In this document: piece by piece, positions 12,569-20,757 of the stretch
Layout: each line of letters opens with the position of its first letter
Position numbering within the stretch: the first letter of the stretch is position 1
Source: LMUY01 sp964235495
GTDB taxonomy: Bacteria; Pseudomonadota; Alphaproteobacteria; Acetobacterales; Acetobacteraceae
DNA length: 64,000 nt
Assembly: GCA_964235495.1 (NCBI GenBank)
Contig: CAXSAX010000002.1
Location: 1-64,000, forward strand
Reading direction: 5' to 3'
Notes under the pieces: model-generated
What the model saw: only the letters and a program-made list of their open reading frames with translations
Databases searched by the model: none
What the model was told of the DNA's origin: nothing
Program-made: the position numbers and the translations under genes

Positions 12569-13543
12569 TCAGGCCCTTGAGAGCCGCGGGCGGGCGAAGC
12601 GGGCAGCGCGGCCCACGACCCGGCGGGCCAGCAGCGGCCAGGTGCCGGGGTGCGCCGCGATGATGGCCAGCGCGCGGCCGCGGCTGCCGGTGTCGGCCAG
12701 GATGCGCTGGGCGTCCATGTAGTGAATCATCACCTGGTAGTCCCGCTCCCGCCGATGCAGCAGCCGGGTGAACTCCGGGCGCGCCGCCAGCTTGCGCTGG
12801 AAGTGCTGGTTGATCGCCAGCGCGTTGCGGTAGTCGTAACGCCACGCGCCGCTGCCGGTCTGCGTCCAGCGCCGGGTGGTGGGGCTGAACGGCAAGGTCC
12901 AGGCATAGAGCGCGGCATGCACCAGCCAGGCGCGGGCGCCGCCGGCGAACGCCTCCATGAGGAAGTAGTAGTCCTCGGACAGCTTGGCCTCCGGATGGTA
13001 GGTAAGGCCGGAGCGGCGCAGGAAGTCCGCCCGCACCACCGGCTTGAGGATGCCGAAGTCGAACTTGGCGGCCGAGTTCGAGTTGGCGATGAAGTCGGCC
13101 AGCCCGACCTCGCGCCCGGGTCCGGCGGCCTGGAACGCCTCGTGCAGCACGCGCCCCGTGGCGTCGTCGATGTGCACTTGGTTGTCCGCCACCAGGTCCA
13201 CCCCCTGCGCCTCGCCGGCCGCGACGAGGGTCGCCAGGCGGTCGGGCAGGTAGCGGTCATCGGCGTCGAGCACGGCGACCCAGGCGCCGTGGGCGAGGGC
13301 CATGGCGTGATTCATGGCGCGTGCCTTGCCGCCGTTCTTCGGCAGCGCCACGACCTGGACGCGCGGGTCCGCCCCGGCCAGGCGCCGGGCCAGCGCCAGG
13401 CTGTCATCCGTCGAGCCGTCATCGACCACGAGCAGCTCAAAGTCGGCGAGGCTCTGGTCGAGCACGGATTGCATGGCCCGGGCGAGCGTTGCCGCGCTGT
13501 TGAATACCGGGATGACCACCGTAACGACGGGTGGCGCCATCAT
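12569..13543 (-). CDS. Glycosyltransferase family 2
   Basis: This 324-residue GT2 enzyme opens with the classical VTVVIPVFNSAATLARA, then VVDDGSTDDS, GGKARAMNHAMA and the DxD-type VLDADDRYLPDRL. It continues with EDYYFLMEAFAGG, where the acidic pair could supply the catalytic base. No membrane segment is apparent, so it should act in the cytoplasm on lipid-linked or nucleotide-linked intermediates. It is the first gene of the three-gene glycosyltransferase operon. The 270 bp upstream, divergent from the next plus-strand gene, shows no other gene and should contain both promoters. An ATG one codon downstream is an alternative start. Confidence 0.93.
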   Translation of the reverse strand: MMAPPVVTVVIPVFNSAATLARAMQSVLDQSLADFELLVVDDGSTDDSLALARRLAGADPRVQVVALPKNGGKARAMNHAMALAHGAWVAVLDADDRYLPDRLATLVAAGEAQGVDLVADNQVHIDDATGRVLHEAFQAAGPGREVGLADFIANSNSAAKFDFGILKPVVRADFLRRSGLTYHPEAKLSEDYYFLMEAFAGGARAWLVHAALYAWTLPFSPTTRRWTQTGSGAWRYDYRNALAINQHFQRKLAARPEFTRLLHRRERDYQVMIHYMDAQRILADTGSRGRALAIIAAHPGTWPLLARRVVGRAARFARPRLSRA

Positions 13544-13887
13544 TGGCGGCCCGCGCCGCGAGGACGGCGGCAGAGATCAAGGCAACGAATCCAAAAGGGC
13601 ATGACGAACTCTTCCAGCGTGTCCTGGCTATCAGCTTCCTCCCTCCCTGTGAACCGCGCTCGTCGAAGGGGGGCCGCGCCGCCATACTCGCCGAGAGCGG
13701 AAACCAAATCGTTACGAACTGACGGTACTGTTGCGGGCAGCGATCAACTAATTTTGTCATCTCCGGCCCATCTCTGGTTTCTGGGCCGCCGCAATTTGGG
13801 GTAGAGCGTGCCCCGATGGGCAACTTGCTGAAGATGACGCGTCATGCTGCAGGGAGCCGCACCAGCGCGGCTCCTGCGAAAGGACCC

Positions 13888-14751
13888 GTGTTGGACAGGG
13901 AAGAAGCCATCTTGCGCCGCCAGGCGCTGCCCGCCGGCGAGCAGGAGATGCGCGCCAGCCTCGCCGTGTTCCTGGCGCAGGTCGAGGGATCCGCCACCGT
14001 CACCGCCGACCATGTCGCCGCCGCGGCGGACATCGCCGACGGCAACGCGCTCGCGGCGGTGCCGGACTTCACGGCGGAGGGCAGCGCCGAGGCCCTGGAC
14101 CGGCCCGGGGGCCCGGCTGCAGCGACGCCCCGGCCAGCCGGCACGACCCGGCGGTGGAGGCCTGCCGTCCTGGCTGCGTGCGTCCTGGCGGCCTGCGTCC
14201 TGGCGGGCGGGCTGGCGGCGCTGCGGCCGGGGATGTTCGGCAGGGTGGCCGGGACGGGACGCGAGACGGGCATGCCCTCCCCGGTCGTGGCGCCCCCGAA
14301 GGCTGAGCCGGCGCCGCGCCTGCCAGACACGGGCTTCGCCATGCAAACCCCCGCGGCGGCGCCGACGCCCTCGCCGCGCACGCCGCCCGTTTCCACGCGC
14401 CGCGCCGCGCTGCTGGCGGCGGTGCCGGCGCACGTTACCGTCTCTTACCAGCGCGGCAGCGAGTCCGCGCAGCAGCGCGCCGTGCAGTTGGTCCGTGCCC
14501 TGCGCGCCCAGGGCCTCAATACTGCCGACCCCGAGCCGGCGGCGGACGTGCCGCGGCCGCGCATCGGCTACTTCTTCGCCGAGGACGGCGGCTCGGCCCG
14601 CACGGTGGCGCGCACCCTCGCCGGAATCGACCCCGCCTGGAGCGAGGCGAGGATGTCGCAGATGCCGGCGTCCAGCAAGGCGATGCCGCCGCCCGGCAGC
14701 ATCGCCCTGGCGGTTCCCGCCGACAGGCCTGATCCGGGGCGGCATGCCTGA
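13888..14751 (+). CDS. Membrane protein with LytR_C/SPOR-like C-terminal domain
   Basis: This protein of about 287 residues has an acidic N-terminal region and one transmembrane helix (PAVLAACVLAACVLAGGLAAL). A long Pro/Ala linker follows, and then a C-terminal domain of VTVSYQRGSESAQQRAVQLVRALRAQGL type that resembles the LytR C-terminal/SPOR-like fold. Such domains usually face the periplasm and relate to peptidoglycan or cell-envelope polymers. The start is uncertain: GTG 13888 or TTG 13891, close after GAAAGGA, or the upstream ATG 13816. Its 3' end overlaps the lytic transglycosylase by 8 bp, and that gene overlaps the flippase by 8 bp, so the three form one translational unit. Confidence 0.75.
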   Translation: MLDREEAILRRQALPAGEQEMRASLAVFLAQVEGSATVTADHVAAAADIADGNALAAVPDFTAEGSAEALDRPGGPAAATPRPAGTTRRWRPAVLAACVLAACVLAGGLAALRPGMFGRVAGTGRETGMPSPVVAPPKAEPAPRLPDTGFAMQTPAAAPTPSPRTPPVSTRRAALLAAVPAHVTVSYQRGSESAQQRAVQLVRALRAQGLNTADPEPAADVPRPRIGYFFAEDGGSARTVARTLAGIDPAWSEARMSQMPASSKAMPPPGSIALAVPADRPDPGRHA

Positions 14752-15538
14752 ACTGCTTCGGATCGCAGTCCCGTTGGCACTGGCGCTTGGCCTGGCCGGC
14801 GCCGCCCGCGCCGCCGCGCCGCCGCCCGGGCCGGCCTGGGATGGCGGGCTGTGCGAGGCCGCGATCGCACGCACCGAGAAATCCGCCCACACGCCGCCGC
14901 AGCTGCTGACCGCGATCGGCATCGTCGAAAGCGGGCGTGCCGAGCCGCGCACCGCCCGGGTCACGCCCTGGCCGTGGAGCATCAACGTGGGCGGCCAGGG
15001 CCGGATGTTCGAGACCAGGGCAGACGCCGTCGCCGCGGTCCAAGCCTTGCAAGCCGCGGGCACGCAGTCGATTGATGTGGGCTGCATGCAGGTCAACTTG
15101 ATGTACCACCCCGACGCCTTCACCTCCGTCGACCAGGCGTTCGAACCCGCCGCCAACGTGGTGTACGCGGCGGGCTTCCTCGGCCGCCTGTTCGTCCAGA
15201 CCGGGGACTGGCGCCGCGCGGCGGCCGCCTACCATTCGCAGACGCCGGGTTTGAGCGAGGACTACGCCCGGCGCGTCATCGCATCCTGGCCGCTCGCCGC
15301 CCATTACGGCTACTTCCCGACCGACGACGCCCTGCCGCCGCCGGTGCAGGCCGCAGCCGATCCGCTGGCCCGCTTCGCCCCCACGGCCACGCCGGAGTTC
15401 CGGCAACGCCTGGCGCAGGCCGCCAAGGACCGCGCGCGCCTGGTGGCGCTCGGCGTGCTGCCCGCCCCGCCCGCGCAGCCGGCCACGCACCCGGCTGCCC
15501 TGCGGCTCGCGTCGTTGCGGCTGGGCCGGCATGGATAG
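14744..15538 (+). CDS. Secreted lytic transglycosylase (SLT-like)
   Basis: This 264-residue protein has a signal peptide (residues 1-24, ending AARAAA). It carries a lysozyme-like lytic transglycosylase domain with catalytic Glu62 in IGIVESGR, followed by WPWSINVGG, SIDVGCMQVNLMYH and the AAAYHSQT helix. It should cleave peptidoglycan glycan strands in the periplasm, for example to make room for an envelope-spanning export apparatus. It is coupled by overlaps to the LytR_C-like protein upstream and the polysaccharide flippase downstream, which supports a link to export of the glycan. The open frame extends upstream, but only the part from 14744 has a signal peptide and homology. Confidence 0.92.
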   Translation: MPELLRIAVPLALALGLAGAARAAAPPPGPAWDGGLCEAAIARTEKSAHTPPQLLTAIGIVESGRAEPRTARVTPWPWSINVGGQGRMFETRADAVAAVQALQAAGTQSIDVGCMQVNLMYHPDAFTSVDQAFEPAANVVYAAGFLGRLFVQTGDWRRAAAAYHSQTPGLSEDYARRVIASWPLAAHYGYFPTDDALPPPVQAAADPLARFAPTATPEFRQRLAQAAKDRARLVALGVLPAPPAQPATHPAALRLASLRLGRHG

Positions 15539-17048
15539 CCTGTCCCCCGACGCGGCGATGCCGGGGACCGTTCCTGCCGACATGCTCAAGCGCCGTTCGG
15601 TGCACGGGGTGGCCGCCACGCTGTTCGGGCAGGTCCTGCGCTTCGTGCTGCAATTCGGCGCGCAGCTGGCGCTGGCTCGGCTGCTGCCGCCGGCGGAGTT
15701 CGGGCTGATCGCGATGATCGGGCCGCTGCTGAACTTCGTCTGGATCTTCAACGAGCTTGGCCTGTCGCAGGCGACGGTGCAGCGCGCCACCATCAGCCAG
15801 CAGCAGCTGTCCAACCTGTTCTGGGTCAACGCCGCCGTCAGCACGGCGCTGGCCGGGCTGACCTGCCTGGCCGCGCCGCTGATCGCCTGGTTCTACGGCG
15901 AGCCCCGCTTGTTCGCCATCACGCTCTGGCTCTCGACCCTGCTGGTGGTGGGCGGCCTCGGCGCGCAGCAGATCGCCCTGCTCAACCGCTACATGCGCTT
16001 TATCCCGCTCGCCACCATCGACGTCACCTGCACCGCGCTGTCCGCAGCGGTCGGCGTCGCGGCCGCCTGGGACGGGTTCGGTTACTGGTCGCTGGTGCTG
16101 ATGCAGGCGACGAACGGGCTGACGATCCTGGCCATGGCCTGGAGCTGGTCGCGCTGGTGGCCTTCCCTGCCCCGCCGCCACGTCGGCACCATGTCGCTGC
16201 TGCGCTTCGGCGGCCACATGACCGGGTTCAACCTGATCGGCTTCGTCGGCGCCAACCTGGACATGGTGCTGATCGGCAAGTTCGGCGACCGCGTGGCGCT
16301 CGGCCTGTATGACCGCGCCTACAAGCTGATCGCCTCGCCCATGGGCGCGATCAGCTTGCCGGTCTCCCGCGTGGCCGACAGCTTGCTGGCCCGGTTGCAG
16401 ACGGCGCCCGACCGCTATCGCCGGGCCTTCTTGCTCATGCTGCAGGCCTTGCTGCTGATCACCGTGCCCCTGGTCGCGTTCATTGCCGCCCAGTCCGCGA
16501 CGCTGGTGCCGTTCCTGCTCGGGCCGGCCTGGACCGCCGCGGCGCCGATTGCCGCCGCGATCGCCGTGGCCACCGGGTTCGCCCCGCTCAGCCTATCCGC
16601 TTCCTGGCTGTTCGTGACCCAGGGCCGCACCGCGGAACAGCTGCGCTTCGCCACCGTCCGCACGGCGCTGATCGTGACGGCTGTATTGGTCGGGCTGCCA
16701 TGGGGGGCGCTGGGCGTTGCCCGCGCGTACGCGGCGTTTGGCCTGGTCATGCACGGCCTGCCGCTCTGGGCCGCCACCCGGCGCGGCCCGGTCCAGCACG
16801 GCGATGTCGTCCAAGCTGTCTCGCCGTTCGCGGCGGGGGCCGTCGCCGCCTGGCTGGCTGCTTCGGCGGTCGGGGCGGGATTGGCCGGCGCGCTGCCTGC
16901 TGCCCCGCTTCTGGCCGCCTGCGCCGCCTCGGCCTACCTGGCCTGCGCGGCGGCAGTCGCGTGCTTCCCGGCCGGCTTGCGCCTGCTGCGGGAACTGTGG
17001 GGCCTGGGCTTCGCACCCCGGGCCATCGCCGCCCGCCTCGGCACCTGA
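15531..17048 (+). CDS. Polysaccharide flippase, Wzx/WzxC type (MOP superfamily)
   Basis: This polytopic membrane protein of 505 residues has about 12-14 hydrophobic helices. It contains the typical start region RSVHGVAATLFGQVLRFVLQFGAQLALARLLPP (positions 15597 onward), then FGLIAMIGPLLNFVWIF and NLDMVLIGKFGD. It belongs to the lipopolysaccharide-biosynthesis (WzxC-like) branch of the MOP exporters, which flip undecaprenyl-linked repeat units across the inner membrane. It overlaps the transglycosylase gene by 8 bp and ends 10 bp from the convergent Wza-like gene. With the initiating transferase, Wzz/Wzc-like protein, Wzy-like protein and outer-membrane components in the window, a complete Wzx/Wzy route can be assembled. 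Confidence 0.94.
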   Translation: MDSLSPDAAMPGTVPADMLKRRSVHGVAATLFGQVLRFVLQFGAQLALARLLPPAEFGLIAMIGPLLNFVWIFNELGLSQATVQRATISQQQLSNLFWVNAAVSTALAGLTCLAAPLIAWFYGEPRLFAITLWLSTLLVVGGLGAQQIALLNRYMRFIPLATIDVTCTALSAAVGVAAAWDGFGYWSLVLMQATNGLTILAMAWSWSRWWPSLPRRHVGTMSLLRFGGHMTGFNLIGFVGANLDMVLIGKFGDRVALGLYDRAYKLIASPMGAISLPVSRVADSLLARLQTAPDRYRRAFLLMLQALLLITVPLVAFIAAQSATLVPFLLGPAWTAAAPIAAAIAVATGFAPLSLSASWLFVTQGRTAEQLRFATVRTALIVTAVLVGLPWGALGVARAYAAFGLVMHGLPLWAATRRGPVQHGDVVQAVSPFAAGAVAAWLAASAVGAGLAGALPAAPLLAACAASAYLACAAAVACFPAGLRLLRELWGLGFAPRAIAARLGT

Positions 17049-17058
17049 GGCGGGCGGT

Positions 17059-17640
17059 TCAGAACCGCCGCTGGAACACCTTGATCACGTCGCCGGGCGC
17101 GATGAAGGAGCTGGGCACGATTTTGCCTTCCACCGCCTTGTGGTTGTCGCTGGTGCGCACCACGCCGGCATAGTCCTGCACGCCGCGGAAGGTGAAGCCG
17201 CCGGCCACGGCCACGGTGGTCAGCATCGTCATGCCGGGCTGGTAGGGGTATTGGCCGGGCCGGGCCACCTCGCCCAGCACGAAGATCGGCCGGTAGGCCA
17301 GCACCTCGACGCTCACGGACGGGTCGCTCAGCACCTTGCGGGAGCGCAGCTCGCCGGCGATGCGTTGGTCGAGCTGCTGGGTCGTGAGGCCGGTCGCGGT
17401 CACGCTGCCGAGCAGGGGGAGCGCGATCTGGCCCTGCTCATCGACGCGGAACTCGCCGGTGAGCTGGTCCTCGCCGAAGGTGATGATGCGCACCTGGTCG
17501 CCGCTGCCGAGATGGTAGCGCGGCGCGTCGTACTGGGCCAGCAGCGGCAGGTTGGCGCCAGGAGCGCAGGCGGCCAGCCAGAGGCAGCAGGCCAGAGGCG
17601 CCGCCAGGCGCGGTATCGTATGGTGCGAAAGGCGTGTCAC
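17059..17640 (-). CDS. Polysaccharide export lipoprotein (Wza/GumB-like, short form)
   Basis: This is an outer-membrane polysaccharide export lipoprotein of about 193 residues. It has a lipobox (LAACAPG) after a hydrophobic signal, a Poly_export domain (YHLGSGDQVRIITFGEDQLTGEFRV, cut here for length) and an SLBB-type segment (VLGEVARPGQYPYQPGMT). At under 200 residues it is a short member lacking the transmembrane barrel helix region of Escherichia coli Wza, as in GumB-like proteins. I prefer GTG 17640 because AAAAGGG lies about 7 bases upstream; an in-frame ATG at 17667 is the alternative. It sits 32 bp after the Crp-type regulator, on the same strand, so it may be co-transcribed with it. 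Confidence 0.92.
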   Translation of the reverse strand: MTRLSHHTIPRLAAPLACCLWLAACAPGANLPLLAQYDAPRYHLGSGDQVRIITFGEDQLTGEFRVDEQGQIALPLLGSVTATGLTTQQLDQRIAGELRSRKVLSDPSVSVEVLAYRPIFVLGEVARPGQYPYQPGMTMLTTVAVAGGFTFRGVQDYAGVVRTSDNHKAVEGKIVPSSFIAPGDVIKVFQRRF

Positions 17641-17672
17641 GGGCGAACCCTTTTCTTTTTGGTGCATCGATG

Positions 17673-18518
17673 TCAGCGCACGGCCGGGGCAGAGGCAGCG
17701 TCGCCGGCGTGACCCGGTGCGTGGAGGATAGCATCCCTTATCACGCCTTCGACATGTTCGTCATCGCGTGCCGACACGGCTTGCTCCGCCATGGCAAGCT
17801 GGCGCGGCGCCTGGCCGACGGCGGCGCGTCCCCGCGGCGGGCCAGCTCCATCCGCAATCAACGCCGCCAGGCCCGCCCGGTCCAGGATACGGATGCGGCC
17901 GCGGCTGGCACGGATCAGCCCGTCATCTTGGAGGGCTGCCGTGGCGAGGGTCACTCCGGAACGGCGCACGCCGAGCAGGGCCGACAACGCCTCGTGCGTG
18001 ACGGGCAGATCGTCCCCTTCCACACGCTCGTGCGCCATCAGCAGCCAGTGCGCGCAGCGTTCGCACAGCGTGCGGCTGGCGTTCCAGGCGGCCGTCTGCA
18101 TAATTTGACTGGTCAGCGACTGGACGAACCGCAGGGCGGCGTCGCGCACGGCCGGGCTGTCGTCCATGCTGCGGCGCATCTGCGCCACGGACATCCGCAA
18201 CCCGCTGCCCGGCACCTGCATGACGGCCCCGGCATAGGGCGGGGAAACGGCGTCGAGCAGCGCCAGCCCGCCAACCATGCCCTCGCGCCCGATCATCGCG
18301 ACCTGCACGGCGGCCCTGTCGCTGGCGGCCTGCGCCATCAGGGCCGCGATGCCATCCTCGATGAAAACGACGTGCTCGGCGGGCCGGCCGGGCTCGATCA
18401 GCGCCTGCCCACGGACCAGCCGCACGGGAACCAGATGGCGGCGCAAGGGGTCCAGGTCCGCCATCAGCAACCCGGCGAGCAACCGGTTGGCGATGGCGGG
18501 GGCGAACACCGTCCTCAT
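17673..18518 (-). CDS. Crp/Fnr family transcriptional regulator
   Basis: This 281-residue regulator has an N-terminal cyclic-nucleotide-binding-like beta barrel (IEPGRPAEHVVFIEDGIAAL), a long dimerisation helix and a C-terminal winged helix (THEALSALLGVRRSGVT). That recognition helix is typical of Crp-type regulators whose effector is not obvious. An Arg/Ala-rich tail of about 40 residues follows the DNA-binding domain. The ATG at 18518 has GGTGAG upstream. It lies inside the polysaccharide region between the export lipoprotein and one of the two 600-residue membrane proteins, so local control of polysaccharide genes is a reasonable inference. No iron-sulfur cysteine cluster of FNR type is seen. 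Confidence 0.9.
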   Translation of the reverse strand: MRTVFAPAIANRLLAGLLMADLDPLRRHLVPVRLVRGQALIEPGRPAEHVVFIEDGIAALMAQAASDRAAVQVAMIGREGMVGGLALLDAVSPPYAGAVMQVPGSGLRMSVAQMRRSMDDSPAVRDAALRFVQSLTSQIMQTAAWNASRTLCERCAHWLLMAHERVEGDDLPVTHEALSALLGVRRSGVTLATAALQDDGLIRASRGRIRILDRAGLAALIADGAGPPRGRAAVGQAPRQLAMAEQAVSARDDEHVEGVIRDAILHAPGHAGDAASAPAVR

Positions 18519-18578
18519 GAAGATCGTCTCACCATCTGAAGGGCACGGCGCAGTCACTCCCACGTCAGGGGGTCAGCA

Positions 18579-20372
18579 TCATTGCAGCAGGTCGCGATGC
18601 AGGATCGCCAGCAGGCCAGCCTGCCTTTCGGTCTCATCCGTCAACGGCGGCAGCAGCCCGGCGACGGCGGTTTCAGGAGCCAGCGCCACGACGTACGCGG
18701 AGGTCTCAGCGGCAATAGACCGACCGGACCACCACTTAAGGTCTAGTGCGGGAAGGTAGAGCACTTGTGTTCCCGCAGCGTTAAGACCCGGCGGTGGCGC
18801 GTTCACCGGCTCCCAGGCAACCACCAGCAGCTTGTCGTCCGGCCGGATGCCGAGCGCTTGCAGGCAAGGCGCGCCGAGGATGCGCCAGGTCACCGGCTCG
18901 TGCTGGGTCGGCAGCATCGGGATGTGCAGGCGCAGGTGGAGCACCCGTTCGCGGCCGCGCACGAACAACTCGCCGATCTCGCGGCAGGCGGTCGGCAGCA
19001 GGCTCGGGTCACCCGCTTGCGGAACGGGGGCGAAGCCATGCCCGCGCAAAGTGAGGTCGATCATGCGGTCCGGCGTCCAGTAAGTGGACACGACCACGCC
19101 TGGACCACTCGCCGGGGAGGCCGTGCTGGCGGCGGCCTCGCTCTCCAGCGCAGCGGCGATGGCCCCTTCCCCGTCCTGCAGGGTGCGGTTCCACCACATG
19201 CCGAGGACGGGCGACCAGAAGCGCCCGACGAAGGGCCGCGTCATGTCGTGGTCGGTCGAGAGGAAATGCAGCGCGTGCGGCGGGATCAGCACCGGCGGGA
19301 CGAAGCACAGCAGCAGGGCGGCTGCAAACGCCGCCATGCCCAGCCGACGCCGCCGCGGGCGCGCCTGCAACAGGGCGCGCGCACCCTCGACCATCAGGAC
19401 GCCAAGGAACGGGGAGAGCGGCAGCAGATAGCGCACCTCCGTCAACATACGGCCGTATGCCATGCCGTAGAGCAGCGGCACGGCAAGGCAAAGCACGATC
19501 TCGCGCCATTGGCGCTGCCTCACCACGGCCCACGCGCCCGCGGCCAGGACGATGCTCCCCGGCAGCGAGATGCCTTTGATGAATGGGTAGGCGACCCGGC
19601 GAAGGGGGTCGGTGCGGGCCCACGCCACCGTGGCGCGCCGGGTCAGCCCTATGACGTCGAGGATGTCGAAGCCCAGCGACGCGTAAACCAGGACGGGAAC
19701 CGCAAGGGCGACCGGGATCGCGACCGCGGCGTGACGGAGGCGCTGCGGCCAGTTCGGGTGCCCGAACCACAGCAGGGCGACAAAGGCGGGGGCGAGCAGC
19801 ACCGCGTCGGTTCGGCAGGCGACGGCCAGGCCCCACAGCACCGCTGCCGCCGCGGTGGCGGCCAGCGGCGGCCGGCTCCAGACCAGGGCAAGCGACACGC
19901 TGGACAAGGCGGCTGACAGGACGTTGTCGTTAAAGAACCAGGCGGACTCAAACAGTCCGGGAAACAGCAACGCCGGGATCAGGGCCAGCACCGGACGCAC
20001 ACGATAACGCTGCACCAGGATCGTCGCGTTCGCTGCCAGCAGCACGGCCAGCATGGCGAACATGATCAGGCGGAACGCGGCGGCGCCGGAGAGGCCGAGC
20101 CAGATCAGGCCTGCCAGCACCGCGGACACGCCCAACCTTGTTGAGAAAAAGAAGTCGTTGCCGAGCCGGTAAAGCGGGTCAACCCCGCCATGCCGGCCTT
20201 GGAGGAGCGCTTGCGCGTCCATGACGGAGGTTGCTTGGAAGCCCTCGTTGTAGGCGCCGTTCAGGGCAGGCAGCATGAACCATGCCGTGGTCGCCAGCAC
20301 GGCGGCGCCCAACAGGATGCCGAGCACGCCCGCTCGCCCTGCGACGTTGCTCCGGGTGGATAGTGTGGCCAT
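18579..20372 (-). CDS. Polytopic membrane protein, GT39/ArnT-like, paralogue A
   Basis: This is a membrane protein of about 597 residues. Roughly ten hydrophobic helices fill the first 380 residues and a soluble C-terminal domain follows. The layout resembles lipid-linked-sugar-using glycosyltransferases of the PMT/ArnT (GT-C) kind: an early acidic loop (ALNGAYNEGFQATSVMDAQ), then FESAWFFNDN and RMLTEVRYLLPLSPF. It is clearly homologous along its whole length to the protein at 31387-33165: both contain the blocks PALLFPGLFESAWFFNDNVL, LTEVRYLLPL and VGRFWSP. I prefer ATG 20372 over the upstream GTG 20402. Function is not established. Confidence 0.8.
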   Translation of the reverse strand: MATLSTRSNVAGRAGVLGILLGAAVLATTAWFMLPALNGAYNEGFQATSVMDAQALLQGRHGGVDPLYRLGNDFFFSTRLGVSAVLAGLIWLGLSGAAAFRLIMFAMLAVLLAANATILVQRYRVRPVLALIPALLFPGLFESAWFFNDNVLSAALSSVSLALVWSRPPLAATAAAAVLWGLAVACRTDAVLLAPAFVALLWFGHPNWPQRLRHAAVAIPVALAVPVLVYASLGFDILDVIGLTRRATVAWARTDPLRRVAYPFIKGISLPGSIVLAAGAWAVVRQRQWREIVLCLAVPLLYGMAYGRMLTEVRYLLPLSPFLGVLMVEGARALLQARPRRRRLGMAAFAAALLLCFVPPVLIPPHALHFLSTDHDMTRPFVGRFWSPVLGMWWNRTLQDGEGAIAAALESEAAASTASPASGPGVVVSTYWTPDRMIDLTLRGHGFAPVPQAGDPSLLPTACREIGELFVRGRERVLHLRLHIPMLPTQHEPVTWRILGAPCLQALGIRPDDKLLVVAWEPVNAPPPGLNAAGTQVLYLPALDLKWWSGRSIAAETSAYVVALAPETAVAGLLPPLTDETERQAGLLAILHRDLLQ

Positions 20373-20757
20373 GCCGTTCCGGTTCGGTGGGGTACCTAGC
20401 ACGCGCGGCCAATTGATTGGGAGCCTGACCGTTGCTTACACATCACACCCGTTAAGGCGTCGCAAGCGCTAACTTCAGCTACCAGATAAAAAATATTAAA
20501 TTGTCTCAAAAATATTCTATTTTGCACCAAAAATCGTGTTTCGGCGTAGCTTTCGTCGCAAGCTGCTCACAATTTGACGATCCAGAGCGCTGGGTGTTGC
20601 GTATGGGCTGTGCAAATCGCTAGCAAGACGGACTGACCCAGGCTATGGTGCGGTGCGGCATGACGATACGCCGCCGACACCGTTAAGAAAAAATTCTCTA
20701 TAATCGGGTGAAACGTCTGTCGTCTTGGTCCGAGGCTAATAACGACATGCGGGAATC
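20373..20757 (+). promoter_or_regulatory. AT-rich divergent regulatory region of the main polysaccharide operon
   Basis: This is 385 bp without a gene between divergent transcripts. A strongly AT-rich core lies at about 20480-20525 (runs such as AAAAAATATTAAATTG and AAAAATATTCTATTTTG), standing out against the GC-rich surroundings. A perfect sigma-70-like -10 hexamer TATAAT lies at 20699-20704, 54 bp before the start codon at 20758, without a convincing -35. AT-rich tracts like this are typical targets of Ros/MucR or H-NS-like regulators in alphaproteobacterial polysaccharide loci; that role is inferred. Confidence 0.55.
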
